A stretch of DNA of 64,000 bases from JBLHZY01 sp050633265 (GCA_050633265.1 JBOEGE010000001.1:1-64000), one strand, 5' to 3'; shown: positions 41,564 through 50,282, counted from the first letter of the stretch. Made by a program: numbers and translations. The notes: a model not told the origin generated them from the sequence alone.

Positions 41564-41884
41564 GGGGAAAGTGCAGGCTTCTGTTGCCAGGTGCCTGCGA
41601 ACCCCGCCTGAAGCCGCTAAGCGACAGGACTTAGATTTTCAATGTTTCGCACAGCTTAAGCTGCGAGAGCCATTGGAGCTTTGTTGTCATTTGCAACTAC
41701 TCATTGTGTACCGATAACGGTGGTAACTCACCGAAACAAAGCAAACCCCTTTAGACGTTCGTCGATCCTATTTCGTCCCCATGATCCCCAAATGAAGGAT
41801 GTTTGGTGGAGACGCCGGGTACCGCCCCCGGGTCCGATCCGCTTATTACGAGCGCGTTTATGTCCATAGCTGAGTTGCCCCAGC
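41564..41884 (-). ncRNA. ssrA: Two-piece circularly permuted tmRNA
   Basis: On the minus strand the acceptor piece (about 41884 to 41804) comes first and ends CGTCTCCACCA. After a 23-base spacer (41781-41803) the coding piece begins at 41780 with GGGGACG, which pairs with CGTCTCC to form the seven-base acceptor stem (one G-U pair). The tag frame lies at 41694-41656. The coding piece ends after a GCAGGC/GCCTGC hairpin (41573-41598). This permuted order is typical of Alphaproteobacteria. The exact outer ends are approximate. It rescues stalled ribosomes with SmpB. Confidence 0.93.
41656..41694 (-). other. tmRNA proteolysis-tag reading frame
   Basis: The resume codon GCA at 41694 starts the frame for ANDNKAPMALAA, ended by TAA at 41656-41658. 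The ALAA end and ANDN start match Rhodobacterales ssrA tags recognised by ClpXP and SspB. Confidence 0.92.
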
Positions 41885-41890
41885 GCTCTC

Positions 41891-41919
41891 TATATAGGCG
41901 CCCCAGTCGGCGCGTTCAA
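41891..41919 (-). promoter_or_regulatory. Promoter of ssrA
   Basis: On the minus strand TTGAAC and TATATA are separated by exactly 17 bases, a good sigma-70-type promoter. Transcription would start near 41884. Confidence 0.8.
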
Positions 41920-42009
41920 GAGAAGGGTTGGGGGGATTACCATCCCTCGGAAGTTCTGTAGCGAATTAAAAGTACCAGTAATCAGGCCTTCATACCAACC
42001 CAAACACCC

Positions 42010-42033
42010 AACTTTTTCTTGGCCCAAATACTC
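42010..42033 (+). repeat. Dispersed 24-25-bp repeat, copy A
   Basis: AACTTTTTCTTGGCCCAAATACTC. Nearly identical copies lie at 44935 and, inverted, at 52061. It is just 3' of the FAD oxidoreductase gene. Confidence 0.7.
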
Positions 42034-42092
42034 AAAGCAAAACGCGCAACACCCGCAAACCATTTTCAGCCCACACGCACCCTGCGCCCAAA

Positions 42093-43514
42093 TCACCCGC
42101 CCCGCGCCGCAACACTTCCTGCCAGCTTTTTAAGCTGCACCATCGCCGGAAAGAAGCTCTGGCGGATACTGGCAGCATTGGCGCGCGCAGCATCGCTGAC
42201 CTCAGCAGGGCGTCTGGCCGCAGAGGCCATATCAAGCCGGCAAGTCTTGAGCCAAGCCTTCAAATCAGGGTCCTGTTGCCAAGCGATATGGTTTTGATAG
42301 CCGGTGAAATACATCGGCGCCCAATCCTCAGCCGAGCTGGGGTAGGGGATCGGGATGCAAAGCGCATTCTTGGCCGCATCATCGCGCGCGCTTGCCTCAA
42401 CATAGGCAATCACCGCGGCGCTAAACGTTGGCTGGCACACGCGCACGGGCTGAAGCGTGATCTTGCCAGGTTCAAAGATCGGCGTGTCGCGCAGGGTTGT
42501 CAGGCCATTGGCAGTACAATCAATATAGACAGCCCCCTTAGGCGGCGCGATCTCGCCCCCTGCAAGCACAAGCTTGCCCGGCGAGATGCGCTTAACATGG
42601 CCCATGCGCACCACATCTCTGATCCCGCGCAATCTGGCCAATTCGGCCTGCGTCACAGTTGCGCATTTATAAGCACTCGGGCGAATATCCGGATCAAGCC
42701 GCAGCAGATTGCCACGCGCCTCAAGCCGATCAAACATCGCGTCCAGATCGGGCGCGCCAATGATCGCCTCAAACTCATTGAGCGTGTTTTGCATGCGAAA
42801 ATCGTTGAACTCTTCGCCGGGCTGAAAGAAACGGCGATCCAAAAGCCATGCGTCGCGCGGCATGATCCATGTGATCTTCGCCGCCTCAACCCCACGCCCC
42901 AACAGCCAAAGCGCCACATCCATGCCCGTCTTGCCGCCGCCCAAAATCACATATTGCGCTGCAGGTTCACGCCGCTCAGCAAGCGCGCTTGGCGTCACGC
43001 AGTCAACCCCCTCAACCTCAAAGGCGCGCCTGTGATTGCCCGGGGTCTCGCCGCTGTGAAGGCAGGTCATCACCGTTTTGCGCGCGATATCAAAGCTGTG
43101 GCGCGCGCCCGAGATAAGGCAGCGCGCCGTCCCATCCGCATCCATCTCGCAATTAGGAAGATAAGTGACCCGCCCCGAGGGCAAAAACCGCTGATGCATA
43201 AGCGCTTGGAAATAGGCGCAAATCTCGGCCCCCGTGGCCAATTCATTCAGGCCCGCATTGCCGCCCAATGTATCGGTCTGCTGCGCCCCAAGCGCGCGCG
43301 AGGCAACCCCGTAAAACGCCGAAGGCTGATGCAGGCGCACGAATGGATAAGCGCTGTTCCAATGGCCGCCGGGGCTATGGCCGCGATCCACAATGGTGAT
43401 ATGCGCGTCCGTTTCGCTCAGCAATGTATCCGCAAAGGCCATCGCCGAGGCGCCCCCGCCAACGAGCAGATAGTCGGTTTGATGATGCAAAATCTTGTCC
43501 CCCAATGCGGCCAA
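42093..43514 (-). CDS. FAD/NAD(P)-dependent oxidoreductase, monooxygenase-like
   Basis: 473 residues. The N-terminal FAD Rossmann motif is YLLVGGGASAMAFADTLL, with HSPGGHWNSAYPFVRLHQPS following. A second nucleotide motif YVILGGGKTGMDVALWLLGRG lies near residue 190. The layout resembles flavin-containing monooxygenases, but no substrate can be given. The start is probably TTG at 43514 because no in-frame ATG exists before the FAD motif. Confidence 0.78.
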   Translation of the reverse strand: MAALGDKILHHQTDYLLVGGGASAMAFADTLLSETDAHITIVDRGHSPGGHWNSAYPFVRLHQPSAFYGVASRALGAQQTDTLGGNAGLNELATGAEICAYFQALMHQRFLPSGRVTYLPNCEMDADGTARCLISGARHSFDIARKTVMTCLHSGETPGNHRRAFEVEGVDCVTPSALAERREPAAQYVILGGGKTGMDVALWLLGRGVEAAKITWIMPRDAWLLDRRFFQPGEEFNDFRMQNTLNEFEAIIGAPDLDAMFDRLEARGNLLRLDPDIRPSAYKCATVTQAELARLRGIRDVVRMGHVKRISPGKLVLAGGEIAPPKGAVYIDCTANGLTTLRDTPIFEPGKITLQPVRVCQPTFSAAVIAYVEASARDDAAKNALCIPIPYPSSAEDWAPMYFTGYQNHIAWQQDPDLKAWLKTCRLDMASAARRPAEVSDAARANAASIRQSFFPAMVQLKKLAGSVAARGG

Positions 43515-43584
43515 GCCTAGGGCGCGGGCAAGACATTAGCAAATGCGCAAGCCGCGCCGATCAACACAACCCCTTCAACCGCCC

Positions 43585-44148
43585 CTAAAAGAACCGGCGC
43601 GTTTGATCGCAGTAGTCAACGAAATCCGCGCCATAAACGCCCCGCAACCAGCGCTCCTCAAGAAACACTGCAACGACATAAAGCGCGCCCCAAAAGGCCA
43701 GCGTTATGATGCTCATTCCCGTCGGATAAAGCAGGCCCCAGCCCAGCAATCCCAGCAAAGTGGCGAGGTAAATCGGATTGCGTGAGTAAGCGAATATCCC
43801 TTTCGTGCAAAGCCCTTCTTGCGCGCCAAAAGCATTGCGCCACCCAAGCTGCCCGGTGGCGATAAAGGCGATCAAAAATCCGGCGAAAAACAGCGCCAAC
43901 GCCGCACCAAGCTCAAAGGGCGACATATCAAACCCATTTAGCCAAAAATATCCAAGCGCGCTCAAAAGCTGCCCATAAAACATCCCTCGAAAAAGGCTGC
44001 GAAAGGTCGTGCTCTGCCAACTTTTGCGATGGGGTGGCGGCCAAAACTGGATCTTAGGCGAATAAAGCGTTGCACAGGCCAGCACCAACAGAACCAATGC
44101 ACAGAGCATTGCAATCGTTGAGGAAATTTGAATGAGATGTGCAATCAT
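43585..44148 (-). CDS. Isoprenylcysteine carboxyl methyltransferase-like membrane protein
   Basis: 187 residues and four to five membrane segments. The C-terminus has the ICMT/PEMT pattern FAYSRNPIYLATLLGLLGWGLL and FLEERWLRGVYGADFVDYCDQTRRFF. It probably methylates a small or lipid substrate. The ATG at 44148 was preferred; extension to 44265 would need a TTG start and would intrude on the region before the next, divergent gene. Confidence 0.75.
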   Translation of the reverse strand: MIAHLIQISSTIAMLCALVLLVLACATLYSPKIQFWPPPHRKSWQSTTFRSLFRGMFYGQLLSALGYFWLNGFDMSPFELGAALALFFAGFLIAFIATGQLGWRNAFGAQEGLCTKGIFAYSRNPIYLATLLGLLGWGLLYPTGMSIITLAFWGALYVVAVFLEERWLRGVYGADFVDYCDQTRRFF

Positions 44149-44325
44149 TCCCCAGCTTACCCCCCAACCTGTGCCCCAGCAAGCCCCGGTAAAGATCAAA
44201 GCCTTGACGGATCGCGCAATATATCCGAGTTTAAGAAAAACAAGGAGTGCTCTGCCAGTGATCAAATAAGGACCGACATATAAGTGGCTGTTAAGCCGGA
44301 TCGGACTTTATTTCTGGAGCACAAA

Positions 44326-44868
44326 ATGCATCCTATTATCTATGACGTGGCCGTCTCTACGGATGGCTATATTTCTGGCCCCAATGGGGATATTTCGCAA
44401 TTTGCCCAAGAGGGCCCCGTGGTCGAGGCCTATTTCGCCCGCCTTGCCACATATGCAACCGCCATCATGGGGCGCGAAACCTATGAGTTTTCCTATGCCT
44501 TTGGGCTGAAACCGGGCGAAAACCCATATAAATCAATGGAAACGCTGGTTTTCTCTAAATCAATGGACCTGCAAGGCGACCATGAGATCAGCGTGCAAAA
44601 ATCCATCAGCGCAGGCCTCTTTGCCGATCTCAAAGCCCGCGCAAAAGGCCCGATCTATCTGTGCGGCGGCGGAGATTTCGCTGGGGCCCTGCTTGATCTG
44701 GGGGTGATTGATCTGCTGCGTCTCAAACGCGCGCCAATCCTTCTTGGCGGCGGTACCCCCTTGTTTGGCCGCAGCACAACCGCACCAAAACTGCGCTCTA
44801 CAAAGATCGAAACCTATGAAAACGGCTATGTGTTTCAGGAGCTCAAAATCCTGCCCAAAGCGCCCTAA
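44326..44868 (+). CDS. Dihydrofolate reductase family protein (RibD C-terminal type)
   Basis: 180 residues. The fold of RibD C-terminal reductases is seen in IYDVAVSTDGYISGPNGDISQF, AIMGRETYEFSYAFGLKPG and GPIYLCGGGDFAGALLDLGVIDLLRLKRAPILLGGGTPLFG. Folate or riboflavin-like substrates are possible. GGAG six bases upstream fixes the start at 44326. It ends at a strong terminator. Confidence 0.85.
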   Translation: MHPIIYDVAVSTDGYISGPNGDISQFAQEGPVVEAYFARLATYATAIMGRETYEFSYAFGLKPGENPYKSMETLVFSKSMDLQGDHEISVQKSISAGLFADLKARAKGPIYLCGGGDFAGALLDLGVIDLLRLKRAPILLGGGTPLFGRSTTAPKLRSTKIETYENGYVFQELKILPKAP

Positions 44869-44892
44869 AAGGCGCAGCCACCAATAAGCAAA

Positions 44893-44922
44893 GGCGCGCG
44901 CATCAACCCGCGCGTCTTTTTT
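44893..44922 (+). terminator. Rho-independent terminator after the DHFR-family gene
   Basis: An eight-pair stem (GGCGCGCG / CGCGCGTC, one G-U) with an eight-base loop is followed by six T residues, 25 bp after the stop. Confidence 0.88.
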
Positions 44923-44934
44923 ATCCTCAACCGT

Positions 44935-44959
44935 CAACTTTTTCTTGGCAAAAATACTC
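44935..44959 (+). repeat. Dispersed 24-25-bp repeat, copy B
   Basis: CAACTTTTTCTTGGCAAAA followed by ATACTC. It lies just after a terminator, in the convergent gap between the DHFR-family and SRPBCC genes. Confidence 0.72.
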
Positions 44960-45063
44960 ATTCCAACCGCCCCAAACAAATCACCCGCCGCGGCCAAAGA
45001 CCAAAGCCCAAAACCGCCCCCAAGCAACAAACCCAGCCACAACCAAATACCCTGCGCGCGGCC

Positions 45064-45495
45064 CTATAGCCCCAATAACGCACAGCGCGGCTTGTGGCGC
45101 GCCCGATAAAGATAGCGCGCCCAAAGCGCAAAAAGCGGCGTCAAAAGCCCGGCCTCGATCTCAATGCGATCGCTCAACCGGGATCCATGCGCCGTTGCGC
45201 TTACCTGCAAGCGATGATGCCAGCTTTTCACACCCGCGCCCTTTTCCCGCGAGCGTATCAGCATCCGCGCTTCATCACATTCCAGCACTTCCATGAAATA
45301 GGGCTGCGGCGCAAACCGGCCAAAAAGCGAAACCTGAACCCAAAAGGCCTGGCCGCTATATGCCCGCCCCTGCGGCAGGCCCTCAAAGGCGATGAGGCCC
45401 TTCATCACATAGGCAAGTGCTTGATAATCGGTCACAATGGCCCAAAGCGCCGCAGGGGCGACCGGATAATCATGTTCAACGATGATGGTGCGCAT
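45064..45495 (-). CDS. SRPBCC (START-like) family protein
   Basis: 143 residues. The opening MRTIIVEHDYPVAPAALWAIVTDYQALAYVMKG and the C-terminal helix (LLTPLFALWARYLYRARHKPR) fit the SRPBCC ligand-binding fold. No catalytic role is visible. Confidence 0.72.
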   Translation of the reverse strand: MRTIIVEHDYPVAPAALWAIVTDYQALAYVMKGLIAFEGLPQGRAYSGQAFWVQVSLFGRFAPQPYFMEVLECDEARMLIRSREKGAGVKSWHHRLQVSATAHGSRLSDRIEIEAGLLTPLFALWARYLYRARHKPRCALLGL

Positions 45496-45522
45496 CCGCC
45501 GCAGCTTTCAAATCACAGGCCC

Positions 45523-45552
45523 AAAAAAGGCGCGAAATTGCTCCCGCGCCTT
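45523..45552 (-). terminator. Rho-independent terminator of the polyamine-type binding protein gene
   Basis: On the minus strand AAGGCGCG and CGCGCCTT form a perfect eight-base stem followed by T residues, 30 bp after the gene's stop. Confidence 0.85.
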
Positions 45553-45581
45553 GGTCTCTTTTGCAAAGAAAAAGGCGCGCC

Positions 45582-46637
45582 TTAGAAGCCTGCTTTGATC
45601 TTTTCAAACTCTTCCGATTGCATCTCGCGCATTTCAATCGACATGGGCAATTGCGCCAAAACCGGCGCTGTGATCGCGCCCAGACCAGAGGCGATCAATG
45701 CCTCCTCGCCAACCCCCGCCATCGAGGCTGCGTTTGAGTGGCCATAGCCCGCCGCCAAAAGCGGGGCCGTGGCGCCCGGATCCAACAGCGAATTGATGAA
45801 ATCATAGGCTTTATCCTCTGATCCTTCGCCCGCTTTGAGATTCACATAGCCGCAAAGCCAAAGCGAAGATCCCTCCGCCGCTTCACGCTGAAAACCAATC
45901 GGGAAACCCTCATCAACCATCGTTGGCAGCGTCTCATTCCACGCCCAAGAGATCAAAACCTCGCCCGTGGCCAAAAGCTGGCTCAGCTCGGCAGGGTCGG
46001 TCCAATAGGTGCGCAGATTGCCATGGGCCGCCCGCAGCCAATCAGAAGCGGCCTTGAATTGCTCAGGTGTCGCCGCGCTCCAATCGGCAAGGCCCGTGGC
46101 AAGATAGGCAAGCGCATAAGCATCATCAACATTGTCTGGAATGGTCACGCGGCCCTGATATTTCGGGTTCAAAAACACATCCAGCGAAGCCACATCCTCG
46201 GCTGGAACCTCTTCCATATTATAGGCAATCGCGGTCGAGCCAAAATCGGTTGGGATAAAGAACACATCACCCGCCGTGCCGATTTTTGTCCCCGTCAGAT
46301 TGCCATCAAGATTGCCGTATTCGCCGATCTTCGAGATGTCCCATGGCTCAAGAATGCCCGCTGTCTCCCATTTGGTAACTGAGCCTGCGCAGACATGGCT
46401 GACATCGGCCTTAAATCCCGAAATCAGCTTTTGCAGCGCCTCATCCTCTTCGCCAAAGAAGGTAAAGCTCGGCGCATCGCCGTGCTGGGCGATATATTTG
46501 CCGTGAAAGGCCGGGTCTTCAAACCCTGCATAATCAAAAACCGTCAGCTCTTTGTCTGCACCAAAGGCAGCAGAGCCAGCGGCCACAATAAGACCAGACA
46601 AAACAGTCGTTTGGGCAAGGTGAGTTAGGATGCGCAT
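45582..46637 (-). CDS. ABC transporter substrate-binding protein (PotD/PotF-like)
   Basis: 351 residues. A signal peptide (about residues 1-26, ending SAAFG) precedes DKELTVFDYAGFEDPAFHGKY. The fold resembles spermidine/putrescine-binding proteins: DVSHVCAGSVTKWETAGILEPWDISKI, VFFIPTDFGSTAIAYNMEEV, VLISWAWNETLPTM, LWLCGYVNLKAGEGSEDKAYDFINSLL. AGGAG six bases upstream supports 46637; the ATG at 46640 is also possible. No permease or ATPase gene is adjacent. Confidence 0.85.
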   Translation of the reverse strand: MRILTHLAQTTVLSGLIVAAGSAAFGADKELTVFDYAGFEDPAFHGKYIAQHGDAPSFTFFGEEDEALQKLISGFKADVSHVCAGSVTKWETAGILEPWDISKIGEYGNLDGNLTGTKIGTAGDVFFIPTDFGSTAIAYNMEEVPAEDVASLDVFLNPKYQGRVTIPDNVDDAYALAYLATGLADWSAATPEQFKAASDWLRAAHGNLRTYWTDPAELSQLLATGEVLISWAWNETLPTMVDEGFPIGFQREAAEGSSLWLCGYVNLKAGEGSEDKAYDFINSLLDPGATAPLLAAGYGHSNAASMAGVGEEALIASGLGAITAPVLAQLPMSIEMREMQSEEFEKIKAGF

Positions 46638-46875
46638 CATATGCTCCTGCAAGAGGGAAAATCTGCCTCAAAACTAAGTCGGACGCGCGCATTTCACAAG
46701 AGGCAAGCCAAGCCCGGCGCGCGATTTTGCCAGCGCGCATTTTGCCGCTGCGATTTGATGCATGCGCGGCGCGCATCCGGCAGCTTGCCGGTTTGACAAG
46801 CCCCAGTGGCGCGCCCAAACTGCGCCAGAAATTCAAGCCGGGCAAAGCGGCCCGCCCCCATCGAGAGGAAAGACC

Positions 46876-47871
46876 ATGCGCGCGATTGTCATGCGAAAAG
46901 AGGGCGAGGGCCCGGCCACAGCAGCGCTTGAGGATATCCCCCAAACCCTGCTGCCCGAGGGCGAGGTCACGGTCGCGGTTGAATACTCAACAGTGAATTA
47001 CAAAGACGGGCTGTGCATGTCGCAAAACGGCGGCGGTTTGGTGCGCAATTATCCCCATATTCCGGGCATTGATTTCGCCGGAACGGTCGAGGCTTCAAAG
47101 GATGCGCGCTACGCCCCCGGCGATAAGGTTGTTCTCACTGGCTGGCGCGTCGGTGAGGCCCATTGGGGCGGCTACGCTGAAAAGGCCAATCTGCGCGCCG
47201 ATTGGCTTGTGCCGCTGCCCGATGGGCTAAGCACCCGCGCGGCCATGGCCGTTGGAACCGCAGGGTTAACGGCGATGCTTTCGGTTATGGCGCTTGAAGA
47301 TCACGGGCTAACCCCTGAAAAAGGCGAAGTTTTGGTCACTGGTGCTGCGGGCGGTGTTGGCTCTGTGGCCACAGCGATCCTTGCGCATCTTGGCTATCAG
47401 GTGGCCGGGGTGACAGGGCGCGCGGATCAGGAAAGCTACCTGCGCGATCTGGGCGCGGCCCGGATCATCCCGCGCGCAGATCTCGCAGAAACCGTCAAAC
47501 GCCCGCTGGAGGGCGAAACATGGGCGGGCTGCATTGATGCGGTTGGTGGCGATATGCTGGCGCGGATATTGGGCCAGATGAAATATGGCGGATCGGTTGC
47601 GGCCGTTGGCCTTGCGGGCGGCGCGAAATTGCCAACCTCGGTGATCCCTTTCTTGCTGCGCGGGGTCAACTTGCTTGGCATTGATAGCGTGATGCAACCC
47701 TATGAGAACCGCCTGCGCGCCTGGGAACGGATCGCGCGCGATCTGCCGATGGACAAGCTCGAAGCGATGATCCGCCCAGCCAAGCTTGAGGATTTGCCCC
47801 AGTTGGGCGCCGATATCCTGCAAGGGCAGGTGCGCGGGCGCGTTGTGGTTGATATCGCAGGCGCGGGGTAA
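46876..47871 (+). CDS. acuI: Acryloyl-CoA reductase AcuI (YhdH-type MDR)
   Basis: 331 residues. NADPH-dependent AcuI reduces toxic acryloyl-CoA to propionyl-CoA, important in DMSP breakdown by marine Rhodobacterales. Motifs are STVNYKDGLCMSQNGGGLVRNYPHIPGIDFAGTVE, GWRVGEAHWGGYAEKA, MAVGTAGLTAMLSV, the nucleotide-binding VTGAAGGVGSVATAILAHLGY, and GSVAAVGLAGGAKLPTSVIPFLLRGVNLLGIDSV. GAGAGGAAAG precedes the start. No other DMSP gene is next to it. Confidence 0.9.
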   Translation: MRAIVMRKEGEGPATAALEDIPQTLLPEGEVTVAVEYSTVNYKDGLCMSQNGGGLVRNYPHIPGIDFAGTVEASKDARYAPGDKVVLTGWRVGEAHWGGYAEKANLRADWLVPLPDGLSTRAAMAVGTAGLTAMLSVMALEDHGLTPEKGEVLVTGAAGGVGSVATAILAHLGYQVAGVTGRADQESYLRDLGAARIIPRADLAETVKRPLEGETWAGCIDAVGGDMLARILGQMKYGGSVAAVGLAGGAKLPTSVIPFLLRGVNLLGIDSVMQPYENRLRAWERIARDLPMDKLEAMIRPAKLEDLPQLGADILQGQVRGRVVVDIAGAG

Positions 47872-47920
47872 TGCCGGGCAGGGCAGGGCGCGTGCTGAGG
47901 TGCTGAGCGCGGCGACGCCA

Positions 47921-47972
47921 CGCAACGCAACACAACGCTTCGCAACACAACGCGACACAAAACAAAACAACA
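47921..47972. repeat. Degenerate CGCAACACAA tandem repeat
   Basis: About 52 bases made of imperfect CGCAACACAA-like units, unusually rich in A and C and poor in G and T. It lies in the 245-bp gap between acuI and the yfgM-like gene, where I see no other feature. Confidence 0.7.
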
Positions 47973-48116
47973 CTGCGGCCCGCGCCTTCGCGGATGCGCC
48001 CGCCGCACGGCAAGGCTTGGCAATCATTCGCTGTTCGGGGTAAGACATGCCCAAGCGGGGAGGCTTGCAAAAAATTACTCCTCAGACACAAACGACAAAA
48101 CATAAGGCGAGGCCCA

Positions 48117-48782
48117 GTGAGCGATTCAGACAGTTTTATCGAAGAGGTCACCGAAGAAGTCCGCCGGGATCAGCTGTTTGGGCTGATGAAACGCTGGGGC
48201 TGGGTCGCTATTTTGGCGGTTTTGGTGCTGGTGGGTGGCGCGGCCTATAACGAATATTACAAGGCGCAAAATGCAGCCCAAGCCCAAGCGCTTGGCGATG
48301 GTATCCTAAAGGCGCTTGAGGCCAATGAAGAGGCCGATGCCCGGGCAAAAGCCCTTGGTGCATTGGATGAAACTTTGGGCACAAAGGGCGATGCACATGC
48401 ATTGCTTGCGCTGATTGCCGCCGGCGAAGAGGCCCAGGCCGATCAACGTTCTCAAGCGGCCGCGCGTCTTCGGGCTTTGGCAAATGAGGGCACGCTGCGC
48501 CCGGTTTACCGCGATCTTGGCCTGCTCAAAGCGGCGATGCTTGATCCAGATCTCAGCGATGAAGCCCGCATCGAGGCGCTTACACCGCTGGCACAGGCCG
48601 GCGCGCCTTATTGGCTGCTCGCTGAGGAACAAATCGCCATCGCAGAAGCAAACCTTGGCAAAAGCGACGAAGCCATCGCGCGCCTCACCCGCTTGGCCAA
48701 GAATGCAGAAGCCTCGCAGGGCTTGCGCAGCCGCGCCGAGCAGTTGATTGTAGCTCTTGGCGGCACGCTGGACAGCGAATAA
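48117..48782 (+). CDS. YfgM-like TPR membrane protein
   Basis: 221 residues, starting at a GTG with GAGG upstream. A cytosolic stretch (SDSFIEEVTEEVRRDQLFGLMKRWG) is followed by one membrane segment (VAILAVLVLVGGAAYNEYY, about 29-47) and a TPR-like periplasmic region typical of TPR_21/YfgM, which in E. coli contacts the Sec translocon and periplasmic chaperones. The gene order with bamB and der matches E. coli. Confidence 0.85.
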   Translation: MSDSDSFIEEVTEEVRRDQLFGLMKRWGWVAILAVLVLVGGAAYNEYYKAQNAAQAQALGDGILKALEANEEADARAKALGALDETLGTKGDAHALLALIAAGEEAQADQRSQAAARLRALANEGTLRPVYRDLGLLKAAMLDPDLSDEARIEALTPLAQAGAPYWLLAEEQIAIAEANLGKSDEAIARLTRLAKNAEASQGLRSRAEQLIVALGGTLDSE

Positions 48783-48834
48783 GCTGGCAACAAACGCGTT
48801 ATGCGCTGCAATGTCTTGCGGCAATAAGATTAAA

Positions 48835-48864
48835 GTGATGGGGATCATAAGGTGATGGGGATCA
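48835..48864. repeat. Direct repeat at the start of bamB
   Basis: GTGATGGGGATCA occurs at 48835-48847 and again at 48852-48864, four bases apart. The second copy contains the first possible start codons of bamB, so the duplication created alternative starts. Confidence 0.75.
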
Positions 48865-50261
48865 AGATGGGCCGAGGCCACCGCACACAGATGTCTGGGC
48901 AAACCGGGCTGGCATCCGCGCCTATGGGCCTTCTGGGCCAAACTTCGCGCGCGCTGATTGTCCCGCTGCTTGGGGCCACCCTTTTGCTCAGCGCTTGTGC
49001 ACAGCGCGAAGAAATCCTTGAGGGCGAGCGGCTTTCCCTGCGCGATGGTTTCCTTGGCGGTGAAGAAACGCCCCAGATTGAAAACAAATCCGCACCAATC
49101 AAACTCGCCGCGCAAAACGCCAACAGCACTTGGTCGCACCGCGCTGGCGATAGCGATCACCGCATCCAGCATCCTGCCCTTGGCGCAGGCACAACGCCGG
49201 TTTGGATCGCGAAAATCGGCCAAGGCAATGATCGCAAACACCGCATCACGGCTGATCCGGTTGTGGACGCGGGCCGCATCTTTACCCTTGATAGCCGCGC
49301 GCTTGTTTCTGCAACGGCAACCGCCAGCGGCGCGCCGATCTGGCAGGCCGATCTGACCCCCGCAGGCGATCGCAGCGATGACGCCTCGGGCGGCGGTTTG
49401 GCGACCCTTGGCGGCACACTCTATATCACCACCGGCTTTGGCGAGCTGGTCGCACTGGATGCCGCCAGCGGGGCCGAACAATGGCGCCAACGCCTTGAAG
49501 CCACGGCCACGGGCGCGCCAACCGTCAGCGGTGATCTTGTGTATGTCGCCTCAAAAGACAACCGCGCCTGGGCGATTGAGGCCAAAACCGGCCGCATCCG
49601 CTGGCAGTTCGCCGGAACCCCTTCGCCAAGCTCGATGGTCGGCGGGGCAGGGCCTGCGCTTTCCAAAGATCTGGTGGTCTTTCCGTTTACCTCGGGTGAA
49701 TTGGTCGCGACCTTCCGCAAAGGCGGGGTCGAGCGCTGGAAAAGCCGCGTTGTTGGTGGGCGCGTGGGCAAGGCCTATACCCGTGTTACCGATATCACCG
49801 CCGATCCTGTGATTGTTGGCGATACGATCTATTCGGGCAACCAATCCGGGCGGCTTGCGGCCATGTCGCTTGGCAATGGCGAAGTGCTTTGGACAGCCAA
49901 AGAGGGCGCTTATTCGCCGCTTTGGATTGAGGGCGGCTCGATCTTCTTGATCTCGGATGCGGGCGAATTGTTGCGCCTGAACGCCAGCGATGGCAGCCGC
50001 ATCTGGGGCGTTCAGATGCCCACATTCGAGAATGACAAACCGCGCCGTTTCAAGGATGTCTTTGCCTATTACGGCCCGGTTCTGGCGGGCGGCAAGCTCT
50101 GGGTTGCAACGGATGAAGGGCTCTTGCGCGCCTTTAGCCCCGAAAGCGGCGCTGAATTGGCCGCCGTTGCCCTGCCATCGGGGGCAGCCACCAATCCGGT
50201 TGTGGCCGATCGCACCCTCTTTGTTGTCGGGCAAAACGGCCAGCTCAACGCCTATAAATAA
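48855..50261 (+). CDS. bamB: Outer membrane assembly lipoprotein BamB
   Basis: 468 residues. It is the beta-propeller lipoprotein of the BAM complex, which inserts outer membrane proteins. The lipobox is LLLSAC, after a hydrophobic stretch (ALIVPLLGATLLLSA). PQQ/WD-like blades repeat the pattern, e.g. GTLYITTGFGELVALDAASGAEQWRQRL and GDLVYVASKDNRAWAIEAKTGRIRWQFAG. The start is uncertain: codons at 48852 (GTG), 48855, 48867, 48891 and 48924 are in frame; a later one gives a more normal signal peptide. Confidence 0.9.
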   Translation: MGIKMGRGHRTQMSGQTGLASAPMGLLGQTSRALIVPLLGATLLLSACAQREEILEGERLSLRDGFLGGEETPQIENKSAPIKLAAQNANSTWSHRAGDSDHRIQHPALGAGTTPVWIAKIGQGNDRKHRITADPVVDAGRIFTLDSRALVSATATASGAPIWQADLTPAGDRSDDASGGGLATLGGTLYITTGFGELVALDAASGAEQWRQRLEATATGAPTVSGDLVYVASKDNRAWAIEAKTGRIRWQFAGTPSPSSMVGGAGPALSKDLVVFPFTSGELVATFRKGGVERWKSRVVGGRVGKAYTRVTDITADPVIVGDTIYSGNQSGRLAAMSLGNGEVLWTAKEGAYSPLWIEGGSIFLISDAGELLRLNASDGSRIWGVQMPTFENDKPRRFKDVFAYYGPVLAGGKLWVATDEGLLRAFSPESGAELAAVALPSGAATNPVVADRTLFVVGQNGQLNAYK

Positions 50262-50282
50262 GCGCGCTGACATTCCAATTCC

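Noticed and set aside
42276..43520. 414-codon plus-strand frame opposite the FAD oxidoreductase gene
   Set aside because: Basic, low-complexity shadow translation; the minus strand has two nucleotide-binding motifs.
44149..44265. N-terminal extension of the ICMT-like protein
   Set aside because: It needs a TTG start and approaches the divergent gene; ATG at 44148 is better placed.
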